Shown here: positions 1 through 10,510 of the stretch, piece after piece
How positions within the stretch are numbered: the first letter of the stretch is position 1
How the letters are laid out: every line of letters begins with the position of its first letter
Notes under the pieces: generated by a model
The model's input: the letters and a program-made list of their open reading frames with translations, nothing else
What the model was told of the DNA's origin: nothing
The model's database searches: none
Made by a program: the position numbers and the translations under genes
Assembly (NCBI RefSeq): GCF_036323735.1
Contig: NC_086026.1
Location: 90,764,859-90,828,858 of the forward strand
Length of the DNA: 64,000 nucleotides
Origin: Rattus norvegicus
Taxonomy: Eukaryota > Chordata > Mammalia > Rodentia > Muridae
Reading direction: 5' to 3'

Positions 1-2480
1 AAAGAAGAAATGAGTTTTAAGTCTATGTCTAAGCTTCCATTTCTCGGGGTTTGATTGTTCAGCTAGAGGCTGCTTCTCATAGAGCTAGACGTCCAGCAGT
101 TTTATCTTTGTGATAAAGGTAACAATAATAAAAATACAAGGGAACATTTGGATTATTCTTTAGTTCTGTCTGAGGCAAAGATATTTCTTTCGTTTGTAAG
201 CATACTGAGAACTCTAAGACTTTTTCATGTTTTCTAGTTCACTATAAAAATGGGGGAATCAGAAAAAAGTCAGATTTCCAGCTTTCTGCGATCTCATCTC
301 ATTATACTCAGTTGTATGGATGATTGTAATTTTTTTGGTAATTGTGTATAACTACCTGGAAGTTTACTTAGCCTTGATAACAGGAGCTTTTATTAGAATA
401 ATTCACATGAATAGCAGTACCTACCTGAGTGACATCAGGTACCAACTCCTACCCATAAATACTGACAAGAATTTATCATCTTTTTTTTAATACAAACTGT
501 CTGGTCAGATTGGTATGGCATGGCCTGAACCTCAGGTATACAAAACACAGGCATAACATTCCAAGGTCTCATACTTCAGTTGTCTAGAATCTGTCATGGA
601 CTTGTTCCGAAAATGGAACTTTCTTGAGAATACAGACATTTGAGAAATGGAGGATGGCTGAATAATTCTATCTGTGTGTAATCGATGAACACATGTTTTT
701 AACTGGCTCAAAGGTCTCTTTTTGTATCAAGAGTGCTTAAGAAAAGAAAAAACACTGAACAGGAGTTAAAGTGTAGGAGCTTCAGCTTTGATTATAGAGA
801 TTTTGCCTGTTTTCTTTTCAGCTTGGCTATGGAAAAGTTACTGGCCTTCTCTGGTGCTACATACGTTGTTATGGAACTTGAGAATTTAAACTATCTATAC
901 CAAAGACTTGTAAGGATCAAATGACCTAGATATGCATCAGTATTTATCAGCAACTATCTAACCTTAGCAGGTGCCAAAGTGACCATGAAGACCAACTCCA
1001 AACCCACCAATGCTTTTATCATAGAGGCTCTGCAATTTCCACAGCAGGTTGAGTAGTGCATCTGCTTAAGGCAATCCAGAAAGTGGTGCATGACAAAATG
1101 ACATCCATAGGAAAGAATGTTCGCCTAAGGATCACTGTAACAGCAAGGTCTCTATAAGTCTATGTTCATTGATTATTTTTCTGGATATCTGTGGACTCTT
1201 TATTGTCAAGGTTTAATTTCAGATGAACATTATTGAGATTCCAGATCAATGCTGTTGAGAATAGGGAGAAGAGGAGTTGTACAGTTTTCTCAGAGGACAG
1301 TTCATAAAACCACCACTGGCTGGGGAGGTAGCACGGGTCTATTGGATAGTCTAAGTTGGAGCAAGGAAGACATACTTTTGTATCCTTTAGTGTCAGTTCA
1401 GTTATTGAATTTTGTTCACTGTGGGAAAGGCCATAGTCTGGATGAAGCCATTATTTCTTGCTGAGATCATGATGGCAAGTGACCGACAGGAAGGAGCAGG
1501 CTTACAACCTTGGCAGATGCACAGGATGCTTTATCTCAGAAGGTCCCTGAACTTGCTTCCACTGCCATCAGTTTCTAAGTTTTAATAATATTTGAACAGA
1601 AAAACCTCTCATTTTAATTGTCACTGGAGCCAAGAAATTCTGTGTATTGACCATGAGTTATTGATTGGAAGTACTGATAATAGCCGCATGGTTCCAGGAC
1701 TTCATTTCACTAACAGGGTTGATTATTCAGATTTATCTGTGTGGGAGTATGAAGTGCCATTTGATTTAAAAAGTGAGCAAGTTAAAGTAATCAAATAGGA
1801 TAATTAAGCTAATTAGAAATAAAACTCAATCTAGTATAATATATCAATTTCTGTTTAATTTCCTGACATGTAAGATTTGATCTTTGGGGTTATAATAAGC
1901 CTATTCAAACTACTGGATAGAGCTTCAAAATTCAGCAAACAGAAACAACAAGAAAAAAGAATTGTGGATATCCCAGATTCTCATCTGGGGACACTGCAGC
2001 CTTGAGCTATTTAGTAGTTTGGGTGAAGGTTAGCATTTAAGAAAGCCAACTAGATATGGCAGGCTTTTAATGTTTCTGATAGTTAACTTGATAGACTTAC
2101 TTTTCATCCCCAAGTATGAGAAGAATGCACTTGATAAAAAAAAAAACCTTATCTGATCATCTAAGGACACTTTTTCAAGATTCTCAGCTTTGAATTGAAT
2201 TTGACTTTAGATAGTTCTATTTTCTTTAAAATGCTTTGTCAAAAAGTCCTACAGATTTAAGATATTAGCTATGCTGTTCAGCAGGAAAGAACAAGACAAA
2301 AACTATGCTCCTAAATTTCTTCTCAGTAGGTATATATTCTGCAAGTTGGTATGTAGAAATTCTAACAAAATATACCAATGTGGAAACTTTGAACTTATCT
2401 GTATTTTTATAAAATTTGTTTGTCCTGAGAACAGATCATGACACAGATCTTTATTCATTTATGGTAAATCTTTTCTTTGA
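1..2480. other. Intergenic DNA, no gene recognised
   Basis: AT-rich sequence with stops in all frames. The longest open frames (for example 1249-1464 and 1592-1798 on the plus strand) are about 70 codons, match no family I recognise, and have no clear splice-site or promoter context. I see no repeat consensus that I can name. Confidence 0.6.
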
Positions 2481-2490
2481 CATTTGTTTC

Positions 2491-2513
2491 ATATATATAT
2501 ATACATATATATT
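2491..2513. repeat. Short (AT)n tract
   Basis: Alternating A and T broken by one C. It is followed at about 2560-2640 by a loose TGTG-rich stretch that leads into the interspersed repeat at 2638. Confidence 0.7.
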
Positions 2514-2619
2514 AAGATTAAGATTAAACAAAAATGCTCTAGTTATATGTGATATACTTATATTTATGTGTGTAAACAGTCTTCTGTATGTAGGTATATG
2601 AGTGTATACTGATGAATGT

Positions 2620-2885
2620 GGACATGTGTGTACATGAATGTGGAGGCCTAGGGTTGATGAAGGGTGTCTTGGTCACTCTTCACCTGTATTGAAGTACAGT
2701 TCCTCACTGAATCCAGAGCTTGCTATTCCAGTTAATCAGCTCTTCTGGTTACTAAGCCTGCTCCTGGGGCTTTGTGCCCTTGTGCTCTGTAGACTAGGAC
2801 TACAGATGGTTACCATATCATATTTGCCTTTACATGCATTCTGGGAATTGGAACTCTGGTCCTCAAGCTAGAGTGGCAAGCATTT
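2620..2885 (+). repeat. Diverged rodent interspersed repeat, family not assigned
   Basis: The stretch starts with a TG-rich lead and GTGGAGGCC, runs through a CTCACTGAAYCC-like segment, and ends with CTGGGAATTGGAACTCTGGTCCTCA followed by a GCAAGCATTTTACC-type tail. The same order of blocks recurs on the same strand at 60110-60440, so this is a dispersed repeat rather than unique sequence. The 77-codon open frame at 2638 is accidental. The tail resembles the tRNA-related ends of rodent SINEs, but I cannot name the family. Confidence 0.55.
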
Positions 2886-3835
2886 TACCTAGATTGGCAG
2901 CTGAATCATCACTTTAGTCTTAAACAAGGTTTTACATATATGCTAGCAAATGGGTTCGTTTTATTCTTTGTCTCTCTAATTTTATTATTTCTTTCTTATA
3001 AAGTGATATAAGATCTTGATTGCTTTAAAACAGAAATTCGATGTTACTTACTGGACAGTTGGAAACTGGTGACAGTCACAAAAACTTCCCTGAACACAAG
3101 GTACTATCAATCTCTGTCTTCTAATAAGAGGGAAGAAAGGAAGCAAGAAAATCAGGAGATGGAGCTGATTTATTAGGAATACAAAGTAACATACAACACC
3201 ACGCCGACGCTCAGTAGATAAATTGATCTGGTGTCTAAGAGATCCCAGGAGCCCAGGTTAATCTGGTGTTTCAAACATACATATTTTAGTACAGTTTTGG
3301 TTCTTAGTAGTTTTAGTCTTTCAAAACTGGATTCTAGGATGCCTTATTCAATTATAACAATTTGTTTCGCAGTATAGATATTGGTACTTAAATACATTCT
3401 AATATTTCCCCTACATTATCAGTTTAATTTCTGCCACAAATAACTATCTATATTTGTTCTTTCATTCACAAGTCATGATACTGAAAATTCTCCCTGCATA
3501 TGGCCCATTGAGTTGAAGTTAAAGAGCAAACATAAACATATGATAAGTGTTATATTGGGAGAGTAATTATTTATTCAGATTTGGCCACAAATTATTTATT
3601 CAGATAGTTGAATTTTTGCCAGCAGTAAGGTATTTGACAAACAGTAACTTCAATAAGCATGAAATGAGTGAGAAAGTACAAACATTTTCTCTCATGGGGA
3701 TGTCCCCACAAAGTCTCTTGGAACACACAGGGTCTTCAGCAGTCGGAATGTAACCAAGTAGAGAGAAAATGAAGGGTGGAAAGCTGTGGACCTGGCTCAG
3801 GGATGGGATACTTGTCAAGAATCTACCAGTGACAG
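2886..3835. other. Intergenic DNA, nothing recognised
   Basis: No gene or clear repeat is visible. A short CpG-bearing island-like patch at about 3198-3215 (CACCACGCCGACGCTC) stands out in AT-rich surroundings and could be the remains of an LTR or SINE, but I cannot support a call. Confidence 0.4.
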
Positions 3836-3837
3836 TC

Positions 3838-3882
3838 TGGGGTGTGGCTCAGTGATACATTGTTTGCCTAGGGTCCACATGT
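3838..3882 (+). repeat. ID-type SINE fragment (tRNA-Ala-like head)
   Basis: CTGGGGTGTGGCTCAGTGATAC followed by TTGCCTAGGG matches the A-box half of rodent ID elements (GGGGATTTAGCTCAGTGGTAGAG...TTGCCTAG). The B-box half and the A-tail are missing, so this is an old, broken copy. Confidence 0.5.
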
Positions 3883-4555
3883 AAAAGATATGCTTTAATT
3901 TATCAGTTGGGACTGGCATCCATAATTGTTATCTAATACCAAAGAGTCATCCCTGAAGATAAATACATTATACAGACTGAGCAGATTTTGTGCATAATCT
4001 ATATTTGAGGTGTACATAAGAGGGTTGGGTGAAGAAAGGGGAGGTAGGAAATGAGAGAATTATATTATACTCTCAAAAGAAGTATTTCAACATTAGATGA
4101 TTATTATTTATTGACTAGTAGAGGAGCCTTTCACTAGGATTCCTGAGGCGCTGGTTTTTACTCTATGTACACTACAAGAACAAGAAAAATCAAGTCCCAT
4201 AAAACATATGGGATGGGGTGAAAACTTTACTAAGAATGAGAGTAGATTCCTAACCCTAAATGTATTATAACCTGTTCATGCGTCTTTATGATGTATTTTG
4301 ATGTATGGTCTCCTCATCATATGTTTGTTGAACACACGAATCCATCTTTCTAACCTACATTGAAGAAACCACGTTGGGATGTTTTCAGCAGTTTTGGGAG
4401 GCAAGTGATAGAATTCCTTTTCCTTTTTACAGGGAATTAAAATCAGGGTCTTACATGTTACACAAGGGTCTTGTCACAAACCCCTTTTAGAAGACCGTAT
4501 TTTTAAGAGAGTAAGATCCTGATACCCTGCCACTAAGATGCACAGCATATTCTTA
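3883..4555. other. Intergenic DNA, nothing recognised
   Basis: AT-rich sequence with no plausible coding frame, no tandem array and no interspersed repeat that I can identify. Confidence 0.4.
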
Positions 4556-4560
4556 AATTT

Positions 4561-4650
4561 TCTATGTTGCCCCCAGGCAGATTTTGAACTTGCAGTTTTC
4601 CTGCCCCAGTCTCCCAAGTAGCTGGAATTGCAGGTAAATGTCCAGGTTTG
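4561..4650 (-). repeat. B1 (Alu-like, 7SL-derived) SINE fragment
   Basis: The plus strand reads CTATGTTGCCCCCAGGCAG, then TTTGAACTTGCAG, then CCCAAGTAGCTGGAATTGCAGG. This is the order expected for the complement of an Alu/B1 right part. It is diverged and truncated, so probably an old copy. Confidence 0.6.
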
Positions 4651-4659
4651 GCAAGATGT

Positions 4660-7190
4660 AAAATTACTAAAAGAAAAAAAGAAAAAAAAGACTTATCTCA
4701 TTATATTTCTCTGTATCTCTCTGTAAATGGGAAAAAATGTATCTTGTCAAGAGTCCTTTGACCCCAAAATAACTGGTATTAAACATCTTAAAACCAACAA
4801 CCAGAGTTTTTCTAGTCTATTTTACATTTAGTTATAAAGTCTTCACATATTTCTATTTCAAATAAGGATTTATCAACCATGAGGAAATCTCGGCATATAA
4901 TTCACTGCCATGGTACATAGTATAATGAAAATTTAGAAAAACTATATGTTACAGAAAGCGTGTGTGTCAGCACCAATATTAATTTCAAAAAAAAAATATT
5001 TGGAGCAAAACTTCCTGATTCATTTATGTTCCTGAAGGTGGCAGTGGAGACACTGTCTGTCTCAGCTTTTTCATTGGACCTGCAAGGGTTAATCGACAAT
5101 ATCTGGTCATTTCCTTTGATTCCAAGGGACACTCTACTGTTCTCCAGGTGTAATCCACTAGAAGTGAGATTTGCAGAAACTGGCCTGATCTGGATTATCT
5201 GCCTCTCCATCTCAGCGGCTCCCAGGTTTTAATTAAACTCGTGTATAGTGATCTCTTGTACTTAATAAAGCAGTTATTGCATTTCTGATTTCCTTCCAAA
5301 CATTTATAAACTCCTACTCTAGGCAGAACCTCTGAAACCAGAGTGCTGGTGTGGGAGTTTTTACAACGTGCAACAAAGTCTGCTAAGCCCATTTGAAAAA
5401 GAGAAGTCAACGGAAGAAAAGGCTAATTGGGACCGAGCCAAGGAGAGTTTGTTTACAGCAACAGTAGACACCCAGCATATGTCTCCAGGGCTGTATATGC
5501 TATGAAATGATCATAACTCTTGGACTTCTGCAGAGGTGCAATAGGATGATACAGACATACTTCGCCATTACCTAAGATCAAGTGAGCTGTGAGGCGCGTG
5601 TCTGCAAGCAATACCATTTTGACTTCAGGAATATTAATTTGACACCCATTTTCCAAGTTGTAAACACAAATTTTAAAAGGACCAAACAAGCGGAAAGATA
5701 CATAGACCTTCACAAAAGGAGTATGTCCCCAAAAGCTTCCAACATTCTTCCTCAGATCAGGCCAATACCTGATACCCTTTTCTGGAATACTCTCCTGGGA
5801 ATGCTACTCTTCATATAGAAAATGATATTTTCAAAGTACTTAGAACCTTAATGACAATAGTACTTCAGATCTCACAAAAAGTTAGTATGTGGTGGAATGT
5901 ATCTAAAAATTATATCACAACTCTTCTGTTTTGTAAACTCAATGAAAATTAACCTAAGAAACCACAAAGTTTTGTCTTCCCAGGAAGAGGACAATGACAT
6001 ATCAGAGAGGACACACTATGCTTAACATAGTTCTTGACACAAATAAGGTAATCTGCAATTACTCATTGAGTATGACTAACCTTGCTAAGTAATTATTTCG
6101 CATTTTGCTCAGCTCACTTATGTGGGTAGACTGAGAATGGTAGAAACTAAGGAAATGGTCCAAAATAATTCAACTTCTTGGGGCATAGCATGCAAATAGC
6201 ACCCAGTATTGTGCTCTCTGGTCAGTATATCATGAAAGCCGAGCATTCAGCAACATAATCCAGAAAATGCATATGTACATTTTAACCCATTTTGATCGGA
6301 TACTCTGATGATTTAGGGGTAGGTTTAATGTAAATGGAAGCTATAATAACTCCTTAGCATTTTATTTCATTTAACAAAGGAATGAACACAATGTGTAGCA
6401 GAAAAAAAGATGAGACTCTTTTAGGTAGTCAGAACCCATAACCAAATGTCTACCTGAGTGGTTTGGACTAGAGATTGTAACTGAGCTAAGGAGAAAGGTT
6501 AGACATATCTTCTCTCCTGACTGCTTCCTTGTGCTTCTGAGAAAGAATATCTGGGTGGTGAAAAATCACTGGCAATAATCAAAAGCCTTTTAGGATTATT
6601 TCTGTTTCCAAAAGTGACAATGTTGGACAGAAAGGTACTCACTGGTTCTCATTAAGTCTTACAGTGCTAAGATCATGGAGAAGACTTTAGTGCTGGGTGG
6701 AGCAGTTACTCAGAGAACAGAGATTCCCTGGGGCTTTCCCACTTTGTGTGTACCCTCGAAGCCAGCCAGGACGATTAGTATCTCCTGAGAGCAGTAACCC
6801 CTTCATTGTTTCTGCCCTCTTTTTTTGCACAGGGCAGCCTGCAACTCAGTGAGCCATTGTGTCGCCTTCTAAATCTTAGCCTGTGTCCCTTCCTGAAGAT
6901 TATGACTCAATAGTTCTGAAGCCCAAAGTCTGCTTTGAGGCCTAAAGAATATCTTCTGACTGAAAATAAAACTATAAAAAGATTTTTTTCTCTAAATATA
7001 TATGCAGTCTATGGTGATGAAAAAATTATATATGAGAGTCAGTGTCACCTGCTGTGATTGGTTTCTATTTTCAGTCACTCCATTGTCTGTTTTTGAGGGA
7101 TTATCACCAAGAGAGTAAACGTATGAACTTTATAGGCTTTGTGCTGAGGACCACATATTGCTTTTACAGGGAATAGTAAAGTTTCTATCT
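4660..7190. other. Intergenic DNA, no gene recognised
   Basis: Overlapping short frames on both strands at 4902-5410 and 5453-5818 reach about 100 codons but look random: no known motif, no homology I recognise, and open frames face each other on opposite strands. A pyrimidine run ending in CACAG at about 6820-6832 resembles a 3' splice site, but no partner exon signals are visible. Confidence 0.5.
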
Positions 7191-7192
7191 GA

Positions 7193-7275
7193 GTAGTGAG
7201 GATTAACTGAGCTGATGCCTATGGACTGCTGAGAATAGTGCCTGGCATTTAGAAAACATTAGAAAAGTGCAGTTA
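7193..7275 (-). repeat. MIR-like ancient SINE
   Basis: GAGGATTAACTGAGCTGATGC followed by AATAGTGCCTGGCATTTAG and AAAACATTAG matches the complement of the MIR core (GGATTAAATGAGATAATGC ... AGTGCCTGGCACATAG). This is a typical mammal-wide relic. It overlaps no other feature. Confidence 0.55.
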
Positions 7276-7370
7276 TCTTTTGAGTGTCCAAGAGACAGGA
7301 TTTCACACATCCTATGCTTCTCTTGAATTTACTATATAGCTGAGGATGACACTGACCTATTTTGAAAATA

Positions 7371-7550
7371 TAGTTTTATTTTATGGGTATGCATGTTTTT
7401 TCCTGCACATATATTTGTATTCTCCTTGTGTGTTTCTGGAACTGGAGTTACAGAGAGTTGTGAGTTTCTGTGTTGGGCACTGGGAGTTGAACACGGGTCC
7501 TCTAGAATAGCAGTCAGTGCTCTCAACTACTGAGATATCTCTTCAGTTCT
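7371..7550 (-). repeat. B2/B3-type SINE, antisense
   Basis: The plus strand begins with a T-rich, tail-derived part and ends with GTCCTCTAGAATAGCAGTCAGTGCTCTCAACTACTGAGATATCTCTTCAG. That is the complement of the tRNA-like head of B2/B3 (GGCTGGAGAGATGGCTCAGTGGTTAAGAGCAC...). The copy is diverged but full length. A 64-codon minus-strand frame here is a by-product. Confidence 0.8.
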
Positions 7551-8305
7551 GACATTGAACCTTAGATCCTAATGTGTTCACCTTCTAAATACTTGGTCTA
7601 TGTTATAGGCTACTATGTATGGCTTATATGACCCTGAGCCCAGGACTTCTTTGAGATAGCCAAGTACTCCTCCGGTTGAACTCCATTTCCAATCTCTGCT
7701 TATTAATATTTTATTTTTCTCATAGGAGGGACAAAATAGGAAAGAATGCAATTATTAATAAATGAGAGTTAGTGAAATGCAGGTTACAGGAGGAATGAGC
7801 TCAACAGGATTTCATGGATTAAGACCTCTTTCAATGAATCATTTTTATAAAGTAGAAACAGGTGACAGAAGATTGATAAGCAATTAGTATGATTATACTG
7901 AGTATGGCCATATCAATGGATAAGTCAATAGGTTAACAGGGATCAGCAAATATTTTCACTCAGATCATTGCATGGTCAGTTTCTGTTTGGCACTTCAGAG
8001 CATCCTCCAACTATCATTGTTTTCTGTGTTCAGACCATTCTCCAATCCTAGTTCAGACTCTCAACTAAGACCTAAATAATCATGACCAACCTCATCCTTA
8101 ATTACTGTACACTTCAATGGATGGACACCAATATGTGCTCTATTCTAAGATGACCTCAAAAGAATGTAGAGTCTGCCTCATTTCCTTATTGCTGGGCTTC
8201 TCTGACTTTGTTTTGGAGAATTTGGGGGCAGAGTTGTATTTTTTCGCAAGTACATATAATACTAACTTTACATTTCTTTTCAATCTGCATTTAAAAAAAG
8301 CATTT
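7551..8305. other. Intergenic DNA, nothing recognised
   Basis: No gene, tandem repeat or interspersed repeat that I can name. The 75-codon frame at 8117-8344 runs into the ID element that follows. Confidence 0.4.
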
Positions 8306-8307
8306 TC

Positions 8308-8392
8308 TAGGCTGAGTATATCTTTTAGTAGAGTACTTCCATAGTGTGCACAAGGTTTTGGGTTCTATTCCCAATACTGAAAGAAAAACATT
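8308..8392 (+). repeat. ID/B4-type SINE, diverged
   Basis: GGCTGAGTATATCTTTTAGTAGAGTACTTCC is followed by GTGCACAAGGTTTTGGGTTC and CCCAATACTGAAAGAAAAAC. The order is A-box region, then GGTTC B-box, then A-rich tail, as in an ID element. Divergence is much higher than in the two young ID copies at 33131 and 52335. Confidence 0.65.
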
Positions 8393-9755
8393 TTCCTTTG
8401 CTTTCCTCCAATAGAAAAGTGATATTGGTCTATTCACCAATCCAATTCTGTATGAGAGACCAGGTTATACATTGTTTTGTGGGAAAAGTCTAGGAAATGA
8501 GTGATGGATGGCAAATGACAGATGCACAGGAAGATTAAAATGGGACACACAAAAAAAAATCAAAGAATTGGTTCATGATATGCTGTGGAGATTTGAAAGG
8601 AACGACCACCCAGTAGGGGAGGAGGTTATACACTTGGAAGGCATGTGATTTAAGATAACAGTAAATGCTTAGGACAAGGGCAAGTAGTTGAATGACAGTG
8701 GTGAATGACAGTGAGGAACAAAAAGGACACTTAGGCCATTGCCAAGCTGAGAAGTACAAAGAGATAAAAGAAATAACTCAATTTCCACTTGAGTGAATTT
8801 CATGGAACAATGTCTACAGGAGACATCCAGAATTCTGTCAGCACAAAAGTAAAAACACTAACTCCCAAAGACACAAAAAATAGAAGGGGCTTTGATTGGT
8901 CATTGACCTTGACTTCTTGGATGAACATGAAAAAGTTTTAGGAAGTATAGAAGCACCACATGGATTCTGCTGGAAGTGATGCATGCCCAGTCTACCTGGT
9001 ATTGAAATTTTAAGAACAAGCATGTAGAAGTTCATCTTGATGGGGGAGACTAAAAGAGTAGTTCAGAGGGCAAAGGGTTAGTCTGTCCTGCTATGAGTAG
9101 ATAAGTTGCTTCTTTATCTCTCACATTCAGGAGTTGAAACAATTACCTAAAGTAAATATGTGAATTGAAATATTTGTCATTCAAATATAATGTGTTAAAA
9201 TCATAAATTTATAAAATATTTATTGTACTATATATGCTTTTCACGCAATTAATTATCCTTTGCAGCAAAGGATATTAAAAGTCTATATATGGATACAGAG
9301 TAATTTATTTAAAGAGCCTGTATTGTTCAAGAGTTGTTTCCATAAATTCAGAGCCTGTAAAATTTACCAAAGCAGTATGTCACTTAAATGTATTAAAAAT
9401 GGAGTTATGAATGCTGGAGAAGGTGCCAGCATTTACTGGCAGATTAAGTAAGTGTGTGAGATTTAAGACTCTTCAGAGGCAAAATGTCGAATTGAAATCT
9501 ATACAAACCAAACACAGAGTAGCCAGAGATGAGTGTACACTCTTATTCTTTGAAGCCTAATGTACCTTTCCTTCCAGAATAATCATTATCAGGAAAATGA
9601 ATCCCCAATTCTGCAAAGATCAGCCAGGGTCACAAGTGAGTGAAGAGGCTCTGAGTCAGCAGCACTGATACACAAAGGAGTCAAACTTTAGAAGCTTAGT
9701 GAGTCTGTGAAAAGTATTAAAATCTCATGTCAAGGATGCTCTTTTTGTTATCACC
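8393..9755. other. Intergenic DNA, nothing recognised
   Basis: AT-rich. Minus-strand frames at 8535-8759 and 8838-9035 show no domain, codon bias or signal that would support a gene. Confidence 0.4.
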
Positions 9756-9757
9756 AC

Positions 9758-9832
9758 TCCATCTCTCTCTATCTCGCTGTCTCTGTCTGTCCCTGTCTGT
9801 CTGCCTCCCCCACACCTCCCCCCACCCACACA
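9758..9832. repeat. Pyrimidine-rich (CT/CTGT)n low-complexity tract
   Basis: Runs of TCTC, TGTCTG and CCCCC continue for about 75 bases, followed by ACACAGCC. It is a simple-sequence tract with no gene association that I can see. Confidence 0.8.
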
Positions 9833-9887
9833 GCCTGAGTGCTTTACCATGGCTTTGATATTGATTGGAAGCCATCAATGGTAGGGA

Positions 9888-9942
9888 TTTTTGTTTGTTT
9901 GTTTTTCGTTTATTTTTGTTTTTGTTTTGTTTTTACTTATAT
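9888..9942. repeat. T-rich (GTTT)n tract
   Basis: TTTTTGTTTG units and their variants make up about 55 bases. The position could be the complement of a SINE A-tail, but no SINE body follows. Confidence 0.7.
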
Positions 9943-10414
9943 CAAGTTTGGAGGACACAGGACACATTTTTCCTGCTTGGTAAGTTATTTGGACTTTGTC
10001 TGATATTACGTGGCCCATGAAAGTTTATCTTTAAGCCTTAATCTCTTAATCTATATTCTGGACTTTCTGGCTCAATTATTTTACCATAAGTGAACACTTG
10101 CACGTTTGGTGAACATAAATTGTATAGATTGAGTCTGGTATAGATCTCATTACTTACATATAGGCACTTAATGTATTGAAATTTAAGAAAAGATTTCACC
10201 TACACAACTAGTGGGAGGTGGTATGGTCACAATTGCCATTTCCAGTGCTAAGGATAGGATGCTAAACAACACAAACGGCCTCCACAACCGCAAATGGTCC
10301 ACCCCCAATGCCAGCATCACTGAGGCTTAGAAAGCAGTGGCAGACGTAGTGGGTCAGCGGAGGAGCTAGTAGTTTCTAATGTTTATTTCATAACATATTT
10401 TTAAAATAATTTAA
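9943..10414. other. Intergenic DNA, nothing recognised
   Basis: No coding frame. A slightly more GC-rich patch lies at 10260-10360. I see no repeat that I can name. Confidence 0.35.
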
Positions 10415-10510
10415 CCATTCTTCACAAGTACTTTATAGGTAGGTATTATAATAACACTGCCTTTTAAAAATGTGTTTTATAGATTATTGAACAAATATCA
10501 AACTTCACTT
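10415..10510 (+). repeat. Possible MIR relic
   Basis: ACTTTATAGGTAGGTATTATAATAAC, taken in parts, resembles the MIR segment CCTATGAGGTAGGTACTATTATTATCCC. The match is short and the rest of the element is unrecognisable, so this is tentative. Confidence 0.35.

Noticed and set aside
960..1600. Possible processed pseudogene, because parts read like codons
   Set aside because: I could not match it to any gene, found no poly-A tail or TSD, and the frame is broken within 70 codons.
6815..6840. Polypyrimidine run ending CACAG, like a 3' splice site
   Set aside because: No open exon-like frame follows and no donor is identifiable; such sites are frequent by chance.
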